Shown here one piece after another: positions 12,556-26,100 of a stretch of 64,000 nt of DNA (the first letter of the stretch is position 1; every line of letters begins with the position of its first letter). Where the stretch lies: the NCBI GenBank assembly GCA_014706295.1, contig JACSVZ010000007.1, positions 34,310,968 to 34,374,967 of the forward strand, written 5' to 3'. The DNA is from Lycocorax pyrrhopterus obiensis (taxonomy: Eukaryota; Chordata; Aves; Passeriformes; Paradisaeidae). The position numbers and the translations under genes are program-made. Under the pieces are notes generated by a model that saw only the letters and a list, made by a program, of their open reading frames with translations, was not told the DNA's origin and searched no databases.

Positions 12556-12580
12556 GGTTGGTTGGTTGGTTGGTTGGTTG
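12556..12580 (-). repeat. (GGTT)6 microsatellite
   Basis: Six tandem GGTT units plus one G form a short tetranucleotide repeat. The flanks are T-rich. The minus-strand frame through it encodes repeated Pro-Thr-Asn-Gln and is an artefact. Confidence 0.93.
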
Positions 12581-14245
12581 GGCTTTTTTAAGACCAGGGT
12601 TCCCAAACGCATTGTGTTGTAAAGGCCAAAGTCAAGATACATTCCTTTGCAGGTCACAAAAAGAGAGGAAGAATTAACAAGTAAATGTGACATACCTCAC
12701 ATTACCTCCAAGCAGAATTTTTATTATTTTTAAAACCAAATAAGAGGAGAGTTGGGTTTTGGTTTGTTTGAGTTTTTTTTAATCAATATGCCTAAACTCC
12801 CAATACTTTGTGCATTTCTCCTACACAGAACACAGAACACAGAAGTTCTTTCCAGTCAAAGAGAAAGGTCAGATAGATAGTTATTCCTGGTGCCAAAGTG
12901 GTGACAGACTAAACTAATACCTAAGAATTTTTAGGCTGGATTACAAGTGAAAGTTTATGTTGTTCTACAGTTATTAAATAGAGGTTTTTTGACTAATGTG
13001 TGTCCTCAAAATCAACATTTAAGTCACTTGCTAATATGTGAGAAGCTATGATGCATGACTAGCATTTGGGTACTTTCTAAGTGTCTAAGAGCTGCCATTG
13101 AATATGCCATCGATGCTACTGAATAGACAGTACAGCTTGATAAAGAAAAATAATGAAATTAATAAAGGAAGATAGAGAAGAAATGTAGAAGAATTGAGCC
13201 ATGACATATCTAAAGTTTTGTTAATTGTAAAAAACAAGGATTTACATTTTCAGGAGTTTTTAAGAAATATGGGTCAAATCAAAATCACTTCTGAAATATG
13301 CGTACTTAGAAAATTTCTCAGGACATCTGTTTGCTAATGGACCTTTGAATTTACACATTTTGAAAAAAAAAGGAAACTAGTAGAGTCATCTCATCATTAT
13401 TCTTCCCTCCTTTAATCTTAGCAAATGTTAATAAAAGTGCAGAGTACTTACAAAGCATGAAGTCCCACAACTACCCTCACTGAAGTTTTGAGCTTTGAAG
13501 ATTTCATTTACTTAAACAATAATGAATGAAAACTTGCAACATACTGAGAATTAAGCTAAAGACAGGAACTGACCTTTAAAATGGCCAAGTGACCAAGCCC
13601 TTGGCATGGCTGCAGAGGAGTGCAAGCAGTTTTTCCCACAACAGTAGCAGGGGTTATATAACAGGATCTTCAAAGTTTGTATTTAAATCTTTTTTACTCT
13701 TCCCTATTTTTAAAGAAACCCCTATGAATTCAGCGAAACTGATTACAAATGAAAACTGAAAGTTGTCTGAAAATCACATCTTTTAAATAACAAGTCAGCT
13801 TTTGTCACACATGAGTCACCTTCATTACCTGTGTCACCAGCAATTTACAAATCTTTCACACACCTGAAGCATAATCAGACTTTTATTCATATGTGGTATC
13901 TTCTAATGCAAATCTGTCTTCAGTGTAAAACCAAGGCTTCTGTGCTGTAGGTGGAAGGAAGGGTGAAAAACACTCTACCAACAGATAACCATCTGGCAGA
14001 TTCTCTTTCTCTCTCTGCTATCTCCATGTGATTTTTATCACTTTACAAAATGTCATTAAGCAAACAGAGAAGACCACAAGCAAACCTTTAGTTTCACAAA
14101 ATCATGTTTAATAAACTGTTGAGAAACACTGACATGTAATGAAACCGTATTTCCTATATGCTTTCCTCTGTGTAAATGATTTGTTTCCCTCCCTTCATGT
14201 ATAAATAAACAGAAATGTGTCTGTATATTTGCTGTTTGGTTTTTT
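12581..14245. other. AT-rich non-coding DNA with a minor tandem repeat
   Basis: Nothing coding was identified. Three exact copies of the heptamer CACAGAA lie at 12824-12844. Confidence 0.6.
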
Positions 14246-14274
14246 CTCTTTCTTCTTTTTTTTTTTTTTTTTTT
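14246..14274 (-). repeat. T19 homopolymer with pyrimidine lead-in
   Basis: A pyrimidine stretch runs into 19 consecutive T (14256-14274). On the minus strand this is a poly(A) run, but no retrocopy body is recognisable upstream of it. A lysine-rich minus-strand frame across it is an artefact. Confidence 0.85.
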
Positions 14275-17200
14275 CAATTTGGTCATCATAATCAAGGGCT
14301 ATTACAGCAATAGATCTTATCTGTGGAATGGCAGTCCCCTTGTACCTTCAGTTCAGATTTTTGTTTATGCTTGGCTGCAATTGTGGCTGTTTCTGATAGT
14401 TTTAGGTCAGCCATGACAGACTATGGGTGACACTAAATAAACAAGCTGGGAGTCTGTGACTAGGAAGGAATGATACTGGTTCTCAGAGTTTTATTTTCTC
14501 TGGTTAATCAACAATTTTATTCAGAATAACTCACTGTGAAAAGTAACTGCTAGACTACGCATATTATGCTGTAAGATTTAAAAAAAATATTAAAACCCCC
14601 TCACAACTCACATAGGCAAGCAGAAAGAACAAATCATGCTCAATCTTGTTTTGGTTATAGTAGGCTACAGAATTTATTTGTTTATTTAATTTATGTTCAG
14701 CTATTTCTTCCTGTCTCCTCCCTTCCTTCTCTCAGTTAAATCCCAAGGCAGTAAGTTGATCTGAGCAGTCTGTCGCCAAGTAGATAGGACACTTCCTTAC
14801 AGCCTGCTCCATAGGGATAAAAAATTCAATGACCAATTTACTAACTATACTCACAGAATAAGATCCCATGAGAAGGGGTAAAATATCCCAATCAAACGGG
14901 TACCTGCTCCAGTTCCTTGATTTTACTGTCTATGTTGAAAGATTTTATGCATTTCTTACAACTTCTGTTTCTATAGTCATATCATTATGTTAGTTTCTAA
15001 ACTCAGTTTTCATTTATTAATTTTTAAACTGTATTGCTTGCCTCCATGGTCATGGAGTAAGCCTCTAAAAATGTGTACCCTAAGGCTGAAATGCCAACAC
15101 AATAATAATAATAAAACCTTATTTTTATGCATTTATTTTTAAACTTCAGGAATCTTAAGTCAGTCTTGTGATTAGGAAGACTATGAGAACAGACTGTTTT
15201 AAAGCCTGAGGCTGGTGATGCTGCCTACCTGAGATTATGAATGTATAATAAATTTTTATTTTTAATATGATGGTTTTACCTGGAATAATAAAGATCCTTC
15301 AAAATTCATGTAAATTACAAGCATAATAAATTATTTTCATGAAATTATCACTTCTTTAAAATTTGGCCTGGAAGTCAAATGCAGGCTGAGAGGCAACCAC
15401 TGAGCTACCCAGGGATAAGCAGTATCTCAGTGCAGTTTCTAGTGCACAGACATTCCTTTCAGAAATCAAAACATCATAATGCACATCTTGTTGCAAAACC
15501 TCCACAGAGAAGTGAATAGTCAGAAAACCTACTGTACCTAAACTTTCATAGAAGTGGACTTTCTGAAACTGGATTACCTCTTATGTGCTGGTAAATGAGA
15601 AGAAACTTTTGTGAAGAGACCCTTTACTAGCATGAGCTAAACTATTTTAAGCTCACTTTGGTCATAGCATCCTGATGCAACATCTAGTAGCTATCTAAAT
15701 TAAAACAAGGAATTGTATGGAAATAGTATAAATATGATTTTCTTGAGCTGTGCTACGCCTGCTGCCAGAGCCTATCCTGATCTCCTTGAAAACTATCTAT
15801 CAGGTTATCAGTGTCCAAGTTTAACATTGCCTGGGGTTATTTTATTTTTAAATTGTTCTATATCCACCAAAACCATCTCAGCTAAGTCTTCAACAACCCA
15901 GGCCTTTAGAATCAAACCTTCGCCAGCACTACTATGGTTTAATTAGCTGCGCATTTGCCTCCTGGCCAGATCCAATAAATATGCATGTATTGGCACAGCT
16001 GCATCTCAGCATGCATACTTAAATTAAAAATGTTTCCTTTGATGCTCTGGCAATCTTGGCATTCATTCACTTTGCCAGAAGCAGTATGAAATCACAAAAT
16101 ACTTGTCCAGTCATCATCACAATGTACAATCATGAAAATGTGTTACCAGTTTAGCTGCTCATATTACATGCGGAGTAACCTGAAATTCTTCATGCTTACT
16201 GTACAGTTACGGAGAAGGATGTTCCCATGCTTCTTGTGACTGAAAGGTATTCCCATATGCCAAATAAGATGAAACTGGTCAAACAACACCTGTCTTCTAT
16301 TGAGATTAGTTGCACTAATTTGTATTGAAAGTGTTATTTTCATAACTACAGTTGCATTTTCTATTTAAAAGATGCAGAATTAATTTGTTTTCTTTTCTCC
16401 ACTTGACATTAGCAGCTTTACGGAACAATGACCTTGCTAGTCACTGATGATGAATTATTAGCTATTTTCACCAAAAGAAGGAAAATTTAATGTTATGCCC
16501 ACTTTTTAATGGACACACTGACAGGGTGGGTAATAGTATACATTTTTTTGTCGCTATTGACCTCTCCATACTAAACTCCAGTTTAGTCACAGGAGCAGAG
16601 GAGCTAATACCTGTAGACAGACATGTATACTTGTCATACCCGTAGGAATTTCAACCAACCTGAAATTACTAAACAACACAGCAAGGGTTCTCACAGTATG
16701 TGTGGGTGGTAAGGAGTGATCTGAGGAATGTTAGGGAAAATCATCAGATCAGGTGTTGCACCAGAATTCAAAGCACTTTCTTCTCTTCCTACTGAGATAC
16801 CCTGGGAATTCAATAAATCTCTTTTATGAATACTTCATGCTTCAAGTCTACAGTGGAAATCCACCAGGTTAAAAATTCTGACGTGCTATCGAAGAGCATG
16901 TAGAGTAACTAGATAAATAGTCAAATTCTCTGTATATGGTTAAAGTATCCTGTTATTTCTTCTGAAATCTAGCATGGTTGGCATTTATTTTTACACAAAC
17001 ATCAAGTGTGGACAAATAAAATCCCTACAATGAGATTCTTCATCATGCTTATCAGGAATTCTACTTGACGATTGGGGTAAACATCTTTATTGAAACCATT
17101 AGCTTCTCAGAGTTTTTAAAATCAGAACACAAACAAAACAGAGAAATGAAATCCCTCTTTTCACAGTACAATTCTCAACCTACCAGAAACAAACCCAGAG

Positions 17201-20200
17201 CTCACTCTTTTTAGATCTACTATGGTAAAACCAGAACAAAGAAGTATTTATTGGTCACCACATTCATTAAAAATTATAATCAGTATTTGTTAAAATGTAT
17301 TTTAAAAAATGCTGCTGTACCACACTGAGAATATAACATCTGCTAAATCACCATTGTTTTTTAAATCTGGTTGTCAACACAGTTTTGCACACGGTTTGCT
17401 GTGTTCTTGAACATCACCTCTTTGAAAGTTAAAAGTTCTTTTGAGAGGAAATCTTTTTGCGCTAAAGTAGCAGATAGAGATTTAGATATATCAAAGATAT
17501 AATTGCCAACACTGAATTTTTTCCTGAACATTAAAGGTTATTCTGAGGAAGAAAATTATTCTTTTAATGGTCAGAATATTATTTTCTGAGAAATGCAGTT
17601 GGATTAGAAGCTGAAGACTAAACTTGATTTTTCAGCTCAGTTAAAATTTAGAAGTACCAGTGCACATTTCCATGAAATAGAATGTTTCACAAGCCTTACA
17701 GGTGCTGTGTATTACCATAAATCTAGAACATATAGTTTTAAAAATTGTAAATGCTCCTATACTGACTAGTGAAATACTGAATTATGCTGGTAGGGAAATA
17801 AACCATAAGCTTCAAGGGAAGTGCCAGGATTTAATGTGCTGGGTTTTGATGTTTTTTTCTGCTCCAGGTTTGCCCCAAAATTCCAAATTTTAAAATTCTT
17901 ACTGGGAAATAAAATCCCAATTCAGGATAATTAAAATATTTTATTATGATAAAATTGGGGTTTCTCATTAATACAAAAACAGTGTAATACTAAATTTTCG
18001 ATACTATTTTCTCCAATACCCAGAAAATTGATTAAATTATTAAGTAAATAGTTTTAACTAAAAGAGAAAAAAAGAAAAATGTTGGTTTCTTTACAAGAAA
18101 ACGTAAGGGAAAGAGGTTTGTTCCTCTGAAATTCCTTGAAATGAGTTGAATTGCACTTTCTGGTGGAAAATTTCCAGAGAAAATTTCTCATCCAAGATGA
18201 AAACAGGTGTTTCCTCTGAACTGTAGTTCCATGTTTATGTTGATTTGCTTGATGCTTTGATGTTCCTGAATATACAAAATAATAAAAGTAATCATACATT
18301 CTTCAGGAATCTCTAGGAGAGTATTAAATTAAGCTAGCAGCACTGATACTTATATTCATGTTGAAATAATTAACAATTCCAAGGCTATTAATGGTGTATT
18401 GTATGGCTATTTTAGACTGGGTAGGATGAAAGAAAAAACCTTTTGGTGACTCTTGCTCCCACTAAAATTTAATTACCTTTACTTGCTGACCTCATGTTTT
18501 ATGTAACAGTACACTCCAAAAATGACCTCATAAATGGCTACTAATATAAAGGTAAAGTCTTCCTTTTTTTCTACAAACCAGCACAGCACAAAGGGTTTTC
18601 TTTTTAGGGTTTTTTAAACTACATTTGCAAAGTATTCTTATAATTGCTAACATTATATATTCCAGCATTACCTGTGGGACCAACTAACTCTGAATTTCAT
18701 TGAAGTCAGAACGCCTCACTTTGACAAGGTCACTTTTTAAAAGGTATCATTGCACAGGATTTTTGATTTTTCTTTTCTGAACTAGCTATAACCTGTAAAA
18801 TCATTGATGAAGAATTATATCTCTGCCACCAAATATTAGTAAAGACAAAAGTGAAAATGTTACCATTAATGGACATAAAATTTATGGATTGTGATAGCAT
18901 GTACTAAATCTGGAAGACTGTACCTCATTAGTAAAAAAAATGTAACTGTGGCCTGGCCAAAGAACATCAGTTTTCAGCAGCTACTTAACATGAACTGTTT
19001 AATTTTGCAAATTTAGAGAGGTAGGGTCAAATTCACCCCTGATTTCACTGTAATCATTGTTGAGTGCAGACTGTTGTTTTACCTTCCTAAAAGTAGCAGG
19101 GGAAACTAATCAGATTAAAATCTCCAAACAATTTGACTATCAGAATAAAGATATGACATATGTTTTGCCTTCATTTAATCACATTAAATAAGATAAATAT
19201 AAGAGCTAATAAGTAGGCACCAAAACCAAAAGGTCTCAAGATAAAAATAAGAGCATTTTAAACAATAAAGCATTTAGCTGTTCAAACATATTATCAAAGA
19301 TGAGGAGAATTTTCAACAGCTCAAAAAAAACCTACCAAAATTCATCTGACAAAAGCACAGCATCTGTAGGAAGTACCTTACAGTCTCAGAAACCAGGAAA
19401 ATAAAGCATTTTACATTGATATAAAAGAATCCTTATATAAGCTTGTTTTGAAAGGGAATATGGAACAATCTCTCCATCACATATATAAAATGAAAATCAA
19501 AGATATTTTGCATTTTTTGCACTCAATTTTTTCATAGTTCTCTCTTTTTATGTTACTTATTCTGTTCATTTTAACAATAGAAAGGAAAAGAATAAGAGAA
19601 AAGGAAAAATAACTGGGAAATAAAATAAATCAAATAAAAGACTGCAGGGGAATATTTTAATGCAATTGCTTTTCTGAAAACGTAGTGTAAAATACCACAT
19701 TTTTAAAAATTAGATTTTTAGCAAGGTTTAAAAACAGAGTGATAATTCAGAATTCCAGCAAATGACAAAGAGAAACAAATTTGCTAGCTATTTTACTAGA
19801 AGAAACATGATGAAGAAATAATCCTTTGGGAAGGTGTTTTCTGAAAGTCAAAGAAAAAAATTCAGTATTTTCCTTTCTGATGAGTTTATTTCACTTCATA
19901 AGTGGATACTTAAACGCACTTTCTGAAAACACACAAGTAACACCTATTATGTTGCTACATCTTGCATACAAAAATAGACCAACAAGGCAAAGAGTACCAT
20001 CAACAACTAAAAACCTCATTCTTTGGACATCTCTCAGTGGCACTTTTGATTTTTTTCTGGGAGAAAAAGTCACATATATTTCAATATAGCTCCTCTTCCA
20101 CATATTTAAATCAGAGGAAGCATGATTAATTTTTTTAACTGAAGCGAAAGAGTTTTCCATTGAAAGGTTAGAAATTGCAGACCTCAGATACTCAAAACTT

Positions 20201-22013
20201 CCTTGGGCAAAATTTTAAAAATCGAATCTTATGTTTAGCACATCTCTGCATGTTTCTAAGACATGTACACTTTTGTCTAGAAGTCAGGAATCTTCTAAGG
20301 TAAATAAATCAGAGGACATAGCTGATTATTGACACACATTGCAAATTGATAAACAAATTCCAGTACACAACATTTGTATTCATGAAGCTAAGTCATATTT
20401 TCATAGATAAAACAACTGTATCTGATATTTTCTGTACATTAATGTATAATTTAGAGCTAGCATCCATTAGTGTATATACAAATGTATGTTTTGCCCTGGA
20501 TAAAACTTTGGTGTGCATTGATACTCCTCTTGAGTAAAATTTGAGTGTCAATGTTTGCTTTGTAACTATGGGATGGCTGTAATGACCAGAGCATATGCTG
20601 TGAAATATTGTCTACAGATATCTTTTTTTAGAATAAGTAAATATGGGGTTTTATGTTTTATACAACTGCCCAAAGGTATTTAAATGTTTTTGAAGAGAAA
20701 AGCAACATAACAAACCTAAATATTCCCACAATGAGCTATACAAAAAAAGGAGTCCCAAACTTTCCAAAGTATCTTAATGAGGGTTAAAGGTCACTGCTAA
20801 ATAAAACTGAGAAACAGAAAGGACCAGGATCCTGTTTCCATTTTAATGTGCCTCATGTTTATGTTTTGCTGTCGGCAGGGGAAAGGCTGAAACAATTCCA
20901 CTTACAAGGAGGTTACAAACAGGCTGACTATTGCAGCTGGCTGGGAGAAAAAGTTTGTGCTCCACAGGTCTAAGGTGAATGCAAGTTCACACAGACCAGA
21001 CACATGTGAAGCACCAGGCTCATAGCTGACTTTTCTCTGCAAATTTTTTCTTAAAAATTACAATCTAAGCTGTTAGAACTGGCCTGAATTCCAGTTCGTT
21101 TAAATTATGTTCCACAGACCCAAACCAATAACACTGACTTTAATTTTAACTTCTTCACCACTACTAAAACTAAAATTTTATAGAAAATGTTAAATTATAA
21201 AGAAGCGTTATGCCTGCAATTAGCATAACATTAAACAGAGAAAGTTCTTAAAGGTCCCTGGAATAGAAAACAATTGCTAACGATAGGCATCAAAGCAATA
21301 TGGTGAACCTTAACCTATCCTTAATCACTTCTAAATTCCGAGTCCTAAACAAAAGACTGCTACTTTTTTGAATTTCATTGTAGTGTCTTGAAACCAGTGT
21401 TATGATTCTAAGGAAACCTTTTCTTCTCAAAAGTGTGTATACTGCTCTGCTAAGCACATTCTGCTCCTACTATCTAGAATGTGCTGCATACTGAATTGTG
21501 AAAGTCTGTCTTTAACCAACATGTTCACCTTAAAAGCTATGAAGCGCACCAAAACCTCTTATGTGGAATATAGGATACTTTGGGAGACTAGTTCTCAACG
21601 AAGAATAGTTCTTGACTGAGCTATCAATAAATGAGTTTGAACTCAGCTTCTACAGTGATGGTCACCTCAATGACCAAAATTCAGATATTTTGGTAAAACA
21701 TGCAATAGTTACATTATTTGACAGCACAGTTACACTTACTTAAAATGAGATCAACATAAACTAACTTATATACAATAACAGTGGAAGAAATCTCAGTGAT
21801 CACTTTACCATTGTCAGAAGCTCTAAAATGGATTTCTAAGTGGAAGAGATAAAATACACTACCCAACTGTAGCTCTTATAGTAGTGATTCTGGAAAGCCC
21901 GTATCACCAAATGCCCCTTAACTACTTTTTCCTAAGTTCTAGTTATTGAACAAAAACCACAACTTCTTGTGAAGGTTGGTTTAAAACTGGTTATGCAAAT
22001 AGGTTATCATCTT
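14275..22013. other. AT-rich non-coding DNA, nothing identified
   Basis: Almost eight kilobases without a recognisable interspersed repeat or a convincing exon. All frames are short. An (AAT)5 run lies near 15103. The absence of young repeats is compatible with old unique intronic or intergenic sequence. Confidence 0.6.
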
Positions 22014-22050
22014 CAAAGTTTACCAAATACCAAAGTTTACCAAAGTTTAC
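22014..22050 (+). repeat. CAAAGTTTAC decamer, three copies
   Basis: The decamer CAAAGTTTAC occurs at 22014-22023, 22031-22040 and 22041-22050. The last two are in perfect tandem and the first is separated by a partial unit (CAAATAC). This is probably a small slippage-type duplication. Confidence 0.9.
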
Positions 22051-22674
22051 CTTTGAATTTGGGAAATTATATTTTACTGGAGAGACATTTCCCTACCAAC
22101 TATGCAAACTTAAACTGCAGTAGCAGTATTTTTGTAACCAATTATGAGTGCTTTCTGTTACATGAGAAAAATATTATTCATACCCATGTTAAGTAGTTTA
22201 TTTCCCACTATATTCCTGAATCACATTAAGCAGTTTGTGGGAACTTGGGAACACTAATTTCGGAACAATACTTTCCTTTAATTTTTTTTTTCCTGGTAAG
22301 CGTAACTAATGTCACTTGTGCTTGGTGTTCTGAAGTCATCCTGAGAAACGTATAGGCCCAAACAACTACCTTGCCTGACAGAAAAATGAAATACTTTATA
22401 TATCACAGAGAAAAATTTCAGTGAACTAGTGGATAAATAATCCACCAGGATTTTGATTCCTGCGCTCAATATGCTTCAACAATTGATAAACTCAGGCATC
22501 ACCTTTCTGTTGAAAGGTACTTCTGTTCTTGATAGCTTGTTGCCTAGCCCGAATTTCACTTGGTGTGTTCTCACTAGTCTGCTGATATTTTTTGTAAACA
22601 AAATCATCTTGAACATTCTTCTAGGTAAAGTAACAATTCAGTCTAGCAGATTGTCAGAGCCAAAACCTTCCTAG
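22051..22674. other. AT-rich non-coding DNA, nothing identified
   Basis: No repeat, RNA gene or coding feature recognised. Confidence 0.6.
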
Positions 22675-23195
22675 GAGTGCAGTTAGTGCCCTCCAGGTCA
22701 GCTTTCTGAAAGAAGATCTGTCTCAGAAGCCCCAGTTGGCCTTGAAGATCTTTGAGAACAAGCTGGAAGAAGCTGCAGCAGGAGTTCCTGTGTCATTTGG
22801 TTGGGAGATGGATTCAAGTGTGTGTTGTCGTACTTGGTCCGTGACAGGACTGCATTGTAGCTATTGATCTGGATCCTGTGGATATGGATCCTGACCCTGA
22901 CCTCAGGCATGCCTCATTACAGTGAACTTGCCTGGAGATCTGGATTCTTGTCTGAGCCTATTTACTGTCACTGGGCCTGCCCTGCTTCCCTCACTCTTCT
23001 GCTGCTGGACAGACCCTTGAAGGTCCATTGAAGCTGCTGCCTCTGCTGGCCTTGCTGTCACCCTGGGCTGTTGGCCACCCTCCCCTAGGGAGCAGCACCT
23101 GCCCTTGGTGCTTCCCAACAGATGTCCTTAATCAGAAATACAGACCTATACTTAAATCAAGGAATAAATGCTTAAAAAAAAATAAAAAGGAAAAG
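22675..23195 (+). mobile_element. GC-richer block ending in AATAAA and A-rich tail, probable old retroelement or retrocopy
   Basis: Composition changes sharply from AT-rich flanks to a GC-richer sequence with many CTG/CAG-rich words, for example GAAGCTGCTGCCTCTGCTGG near 23029, and with several TG/CA pairs that could be decayed CpG. The 3' side has an AATAAA hexamer at 23163-23168 followed by A9 at 23174-23182 and further A-rich sequence, as expected for an inserted polyadenylated copy. Short frames exist on both strands but none is recognisable. An LTR fragment is an alternative. The exact family could not be named, and boundaries are approximate. Confidence 0.4.
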
Positions 23196-26100
23196 GCTAA
23201 TTCAGACCATGAGTATCTTGTATGTGTATGATATTTTTAAGATAAAAATCAGTTCCAACTCTTTCCCAGTCATCTTTTCAAGATGCGATAAGAAGGATGA
23301 GCCTCTGCAATGCTTAAATTTGGTGAAAATTTAACACAGAATTTATTAACAAAATAGCAACTCAAAATTTCTTATTAGGAAAATTTTGATTTTCTTTTTT
23401 AAATGCAGTGGTAAAACTAAACTCATGGAAATCTCTCTGGGTATCCTTGGAACTTTTAATGCCAGAATGAGTAACTCAGTGATGATCTGTAAGACAGGGC
23501 AGTGCTTAGGAGACGAATCATTTTGATAGTGCTCTGGCCAGGCTTCCTCCACTCTCTTCAGATATTTGCACACAATAAATACAGATGCTTCACTGCAAGT
23601 CTTTAAGAAATTTCAGGCAACTCAGATCTAATAGATAGCTACATTGCCTTCCATGAACTAATGGAAGAAATTAGAGATATGTAATTAAATTTCAAAATGC
23701 AGATTTTACAATGGAACTTACTGACACAGAAGCAAAATTACATATAAAGGTTACACAAACAAGAATTTTGAATCATACTTATACTATTGAGTTATATCTG
23801 ACAATGCATCTCTATTAGTTTTTAGGAGGACACACCTAAAATTAGATTTGCAGTTTGTTCAAACATCAAGTCCAAGCTCAGCAGTATGATGCTGGTATAT
23901 CTACGCTGTGTTTAGTATACCATCAAACACCATCCAGACAGGCTGCCTACAGTATGCCAGTGACAGCTCTTGTGGAAGACAGAGAATAATGTAGACGTAT
24001 TCAGTGACACAGTTATTTAGTTAGTGTAAAACTGTCATAGCCATTGATTTCAACAAATATTTGACAATAAACCCAATCCAGGAACTTCCCAGTGTTGTTT
24101 TTGGTATCCTGTTTTGTGATGCTCAGATGTTCACCACAAAATCCTGTGAACACCCTGGAGATAATTTCTCTTTTCTTCATAAAACATGTCATTCTTTGTT
24201 CTGTGGTTTTCACAGCTCTCAATGAAAGAGAGAAAAATTATCCTTTGAACCAGGTTCTAAACTCCTGAAGAAATAACTAACAATGGAAAGGACCATAGAC
24301 ACCACAGGGAAAAAACCACTTCTAGCACTCCTAAAAGTCCCTTTACCATGTACTCCTACTTACTTTGTAATGATTGCATGTTTTCCCTTCAGGCCCACTA
24401 AAGTATTTAATTGCAATTACACTCATTTACATAGCAGATGAGGCTAATTGCTGGTATTAGTTACCAAATGTATGCTTGTATTGTGAGGGTAAAAAAATGC
24501 CCTACAGAAAAGAAAAACGACTATGCCTCTAATTAAGAAGCTATGAGTCAAAGTGAGCTTGTTCAGAGATGTAAATATAGAATCAAGGGCTTTCAGAGTT
24601 CTGCAGTACATTTCATTATACCACTAGTTCCCATATTTCAGAGATAACACTGGCAGACCTCATAGCATATACAATGAACTATTCTCATTTTCTCAGAAGC
24701 AGGGATGATAAGTTCCACATAAAGGCTCAGAGAGATCTAGATTTCTAAAATTTTTAATTAGAAATAAATGTGAATCTCATATTAGGAAGGTTCTTTGTGT
24801 ATAATAGATACACTGAAGTTATTATTTGAAGCAGTTCAATTACCTATTCTTTTGGGCTAATTCCCAGGAAAAGTCTTTTTTTACATTATTCAGACCTCAA
24901 ACTGTTTCGTGTCAATGGACTTCATTTTGCATGCAATTGTACACAAGGACTTTTAAGATACTACACTACTAAAGTGAGTGTAAGAAGCATCAGGTCAAGT
25001 GGAGACCCAGAAGAATAACAATTCCGGCCTTTGGCCCTGGATACCGTTCCTAATATAAAAAATTCTTAAAAGATTTGCATCTATACATCCATCTACATAC
25101 ACAGAGAGAGGGTTAGTCCCGGATGGTGAAATGATTTGTTAATTTTAGTTAGCTTCAGGAGGTCACAGTGAGAACAGAAGTGTGCCCATCAGTATCCTTT
25201 GGACAGGGTTGAAAAGCTCCCTATACACATTTAAAAATTAACACTTTATCAAACTGTGCCTTAATTTTTTTCCTTTTCCTGGAATTCTACCAAAACTTGA
25301 CAGCAGTTAAGCTGTGGGTGTGCAGAACCACTACATACGATATTTACTATTATATTCTTTTAGGTAGTTTCCCATTAGTCTGCTATGTTTTGCCTATGTT
25401 TAAAATTGAAATTATTTTGGTTTTGGTATTTGCCACTTTGTCTTCCCATTTCATTACAAGTTGTTTCTGCCTCCCACCAAAACAAAATGCCACCCTCACG
25501 CAAAAAAATTAATTCCAACCTTAAAACAGAGAATTTGATTTTCTGTTGCCTTTCATGTAATATAATGTAAGTACAGTGTAGTATACTGCCATTCTCATAT
25601 AGAAAGACTTTAAGTGATAAAGGGCTGATAAAAATCAGAATCTATTGCTTTTGCTTTATTAGTTTTGTTTTTCCTAGATGCTTCTTTATGCTAGTTTTAG
25701 ATTTATCAGTGTTTGGTTACCTACACAGGTCATTTCATAAAATGAGACTGGCTATGAGCCATATTATCAGTTACTCACTATTTTCATTCTGAAAAGAGGA
25801 TGAAAAAAGTTTTAAACCATCTGAAATACATTCCATGGATGCCAAGGTCTATGCCTTCTGAGTGCCTATTCTCATTAAAAATATACCTTTGTAGGACTAA
25901 TCCCAAATGGTTTGATGACAGAGGTCATGCAAGTGTCATTTTTCAAACTTGTGTGAAAATCCATTTCGAGCCATTTTTCCCTCTTGTATTTCACCTCATC
26001 TCTGGAGTACTTATGCAGCATACTTACTTAGCTAAAGCCCAAAATGTAAACAGGACATCCTCTCAGATAGGAGATCCCAACATGTTGAAAAGTATATGCC

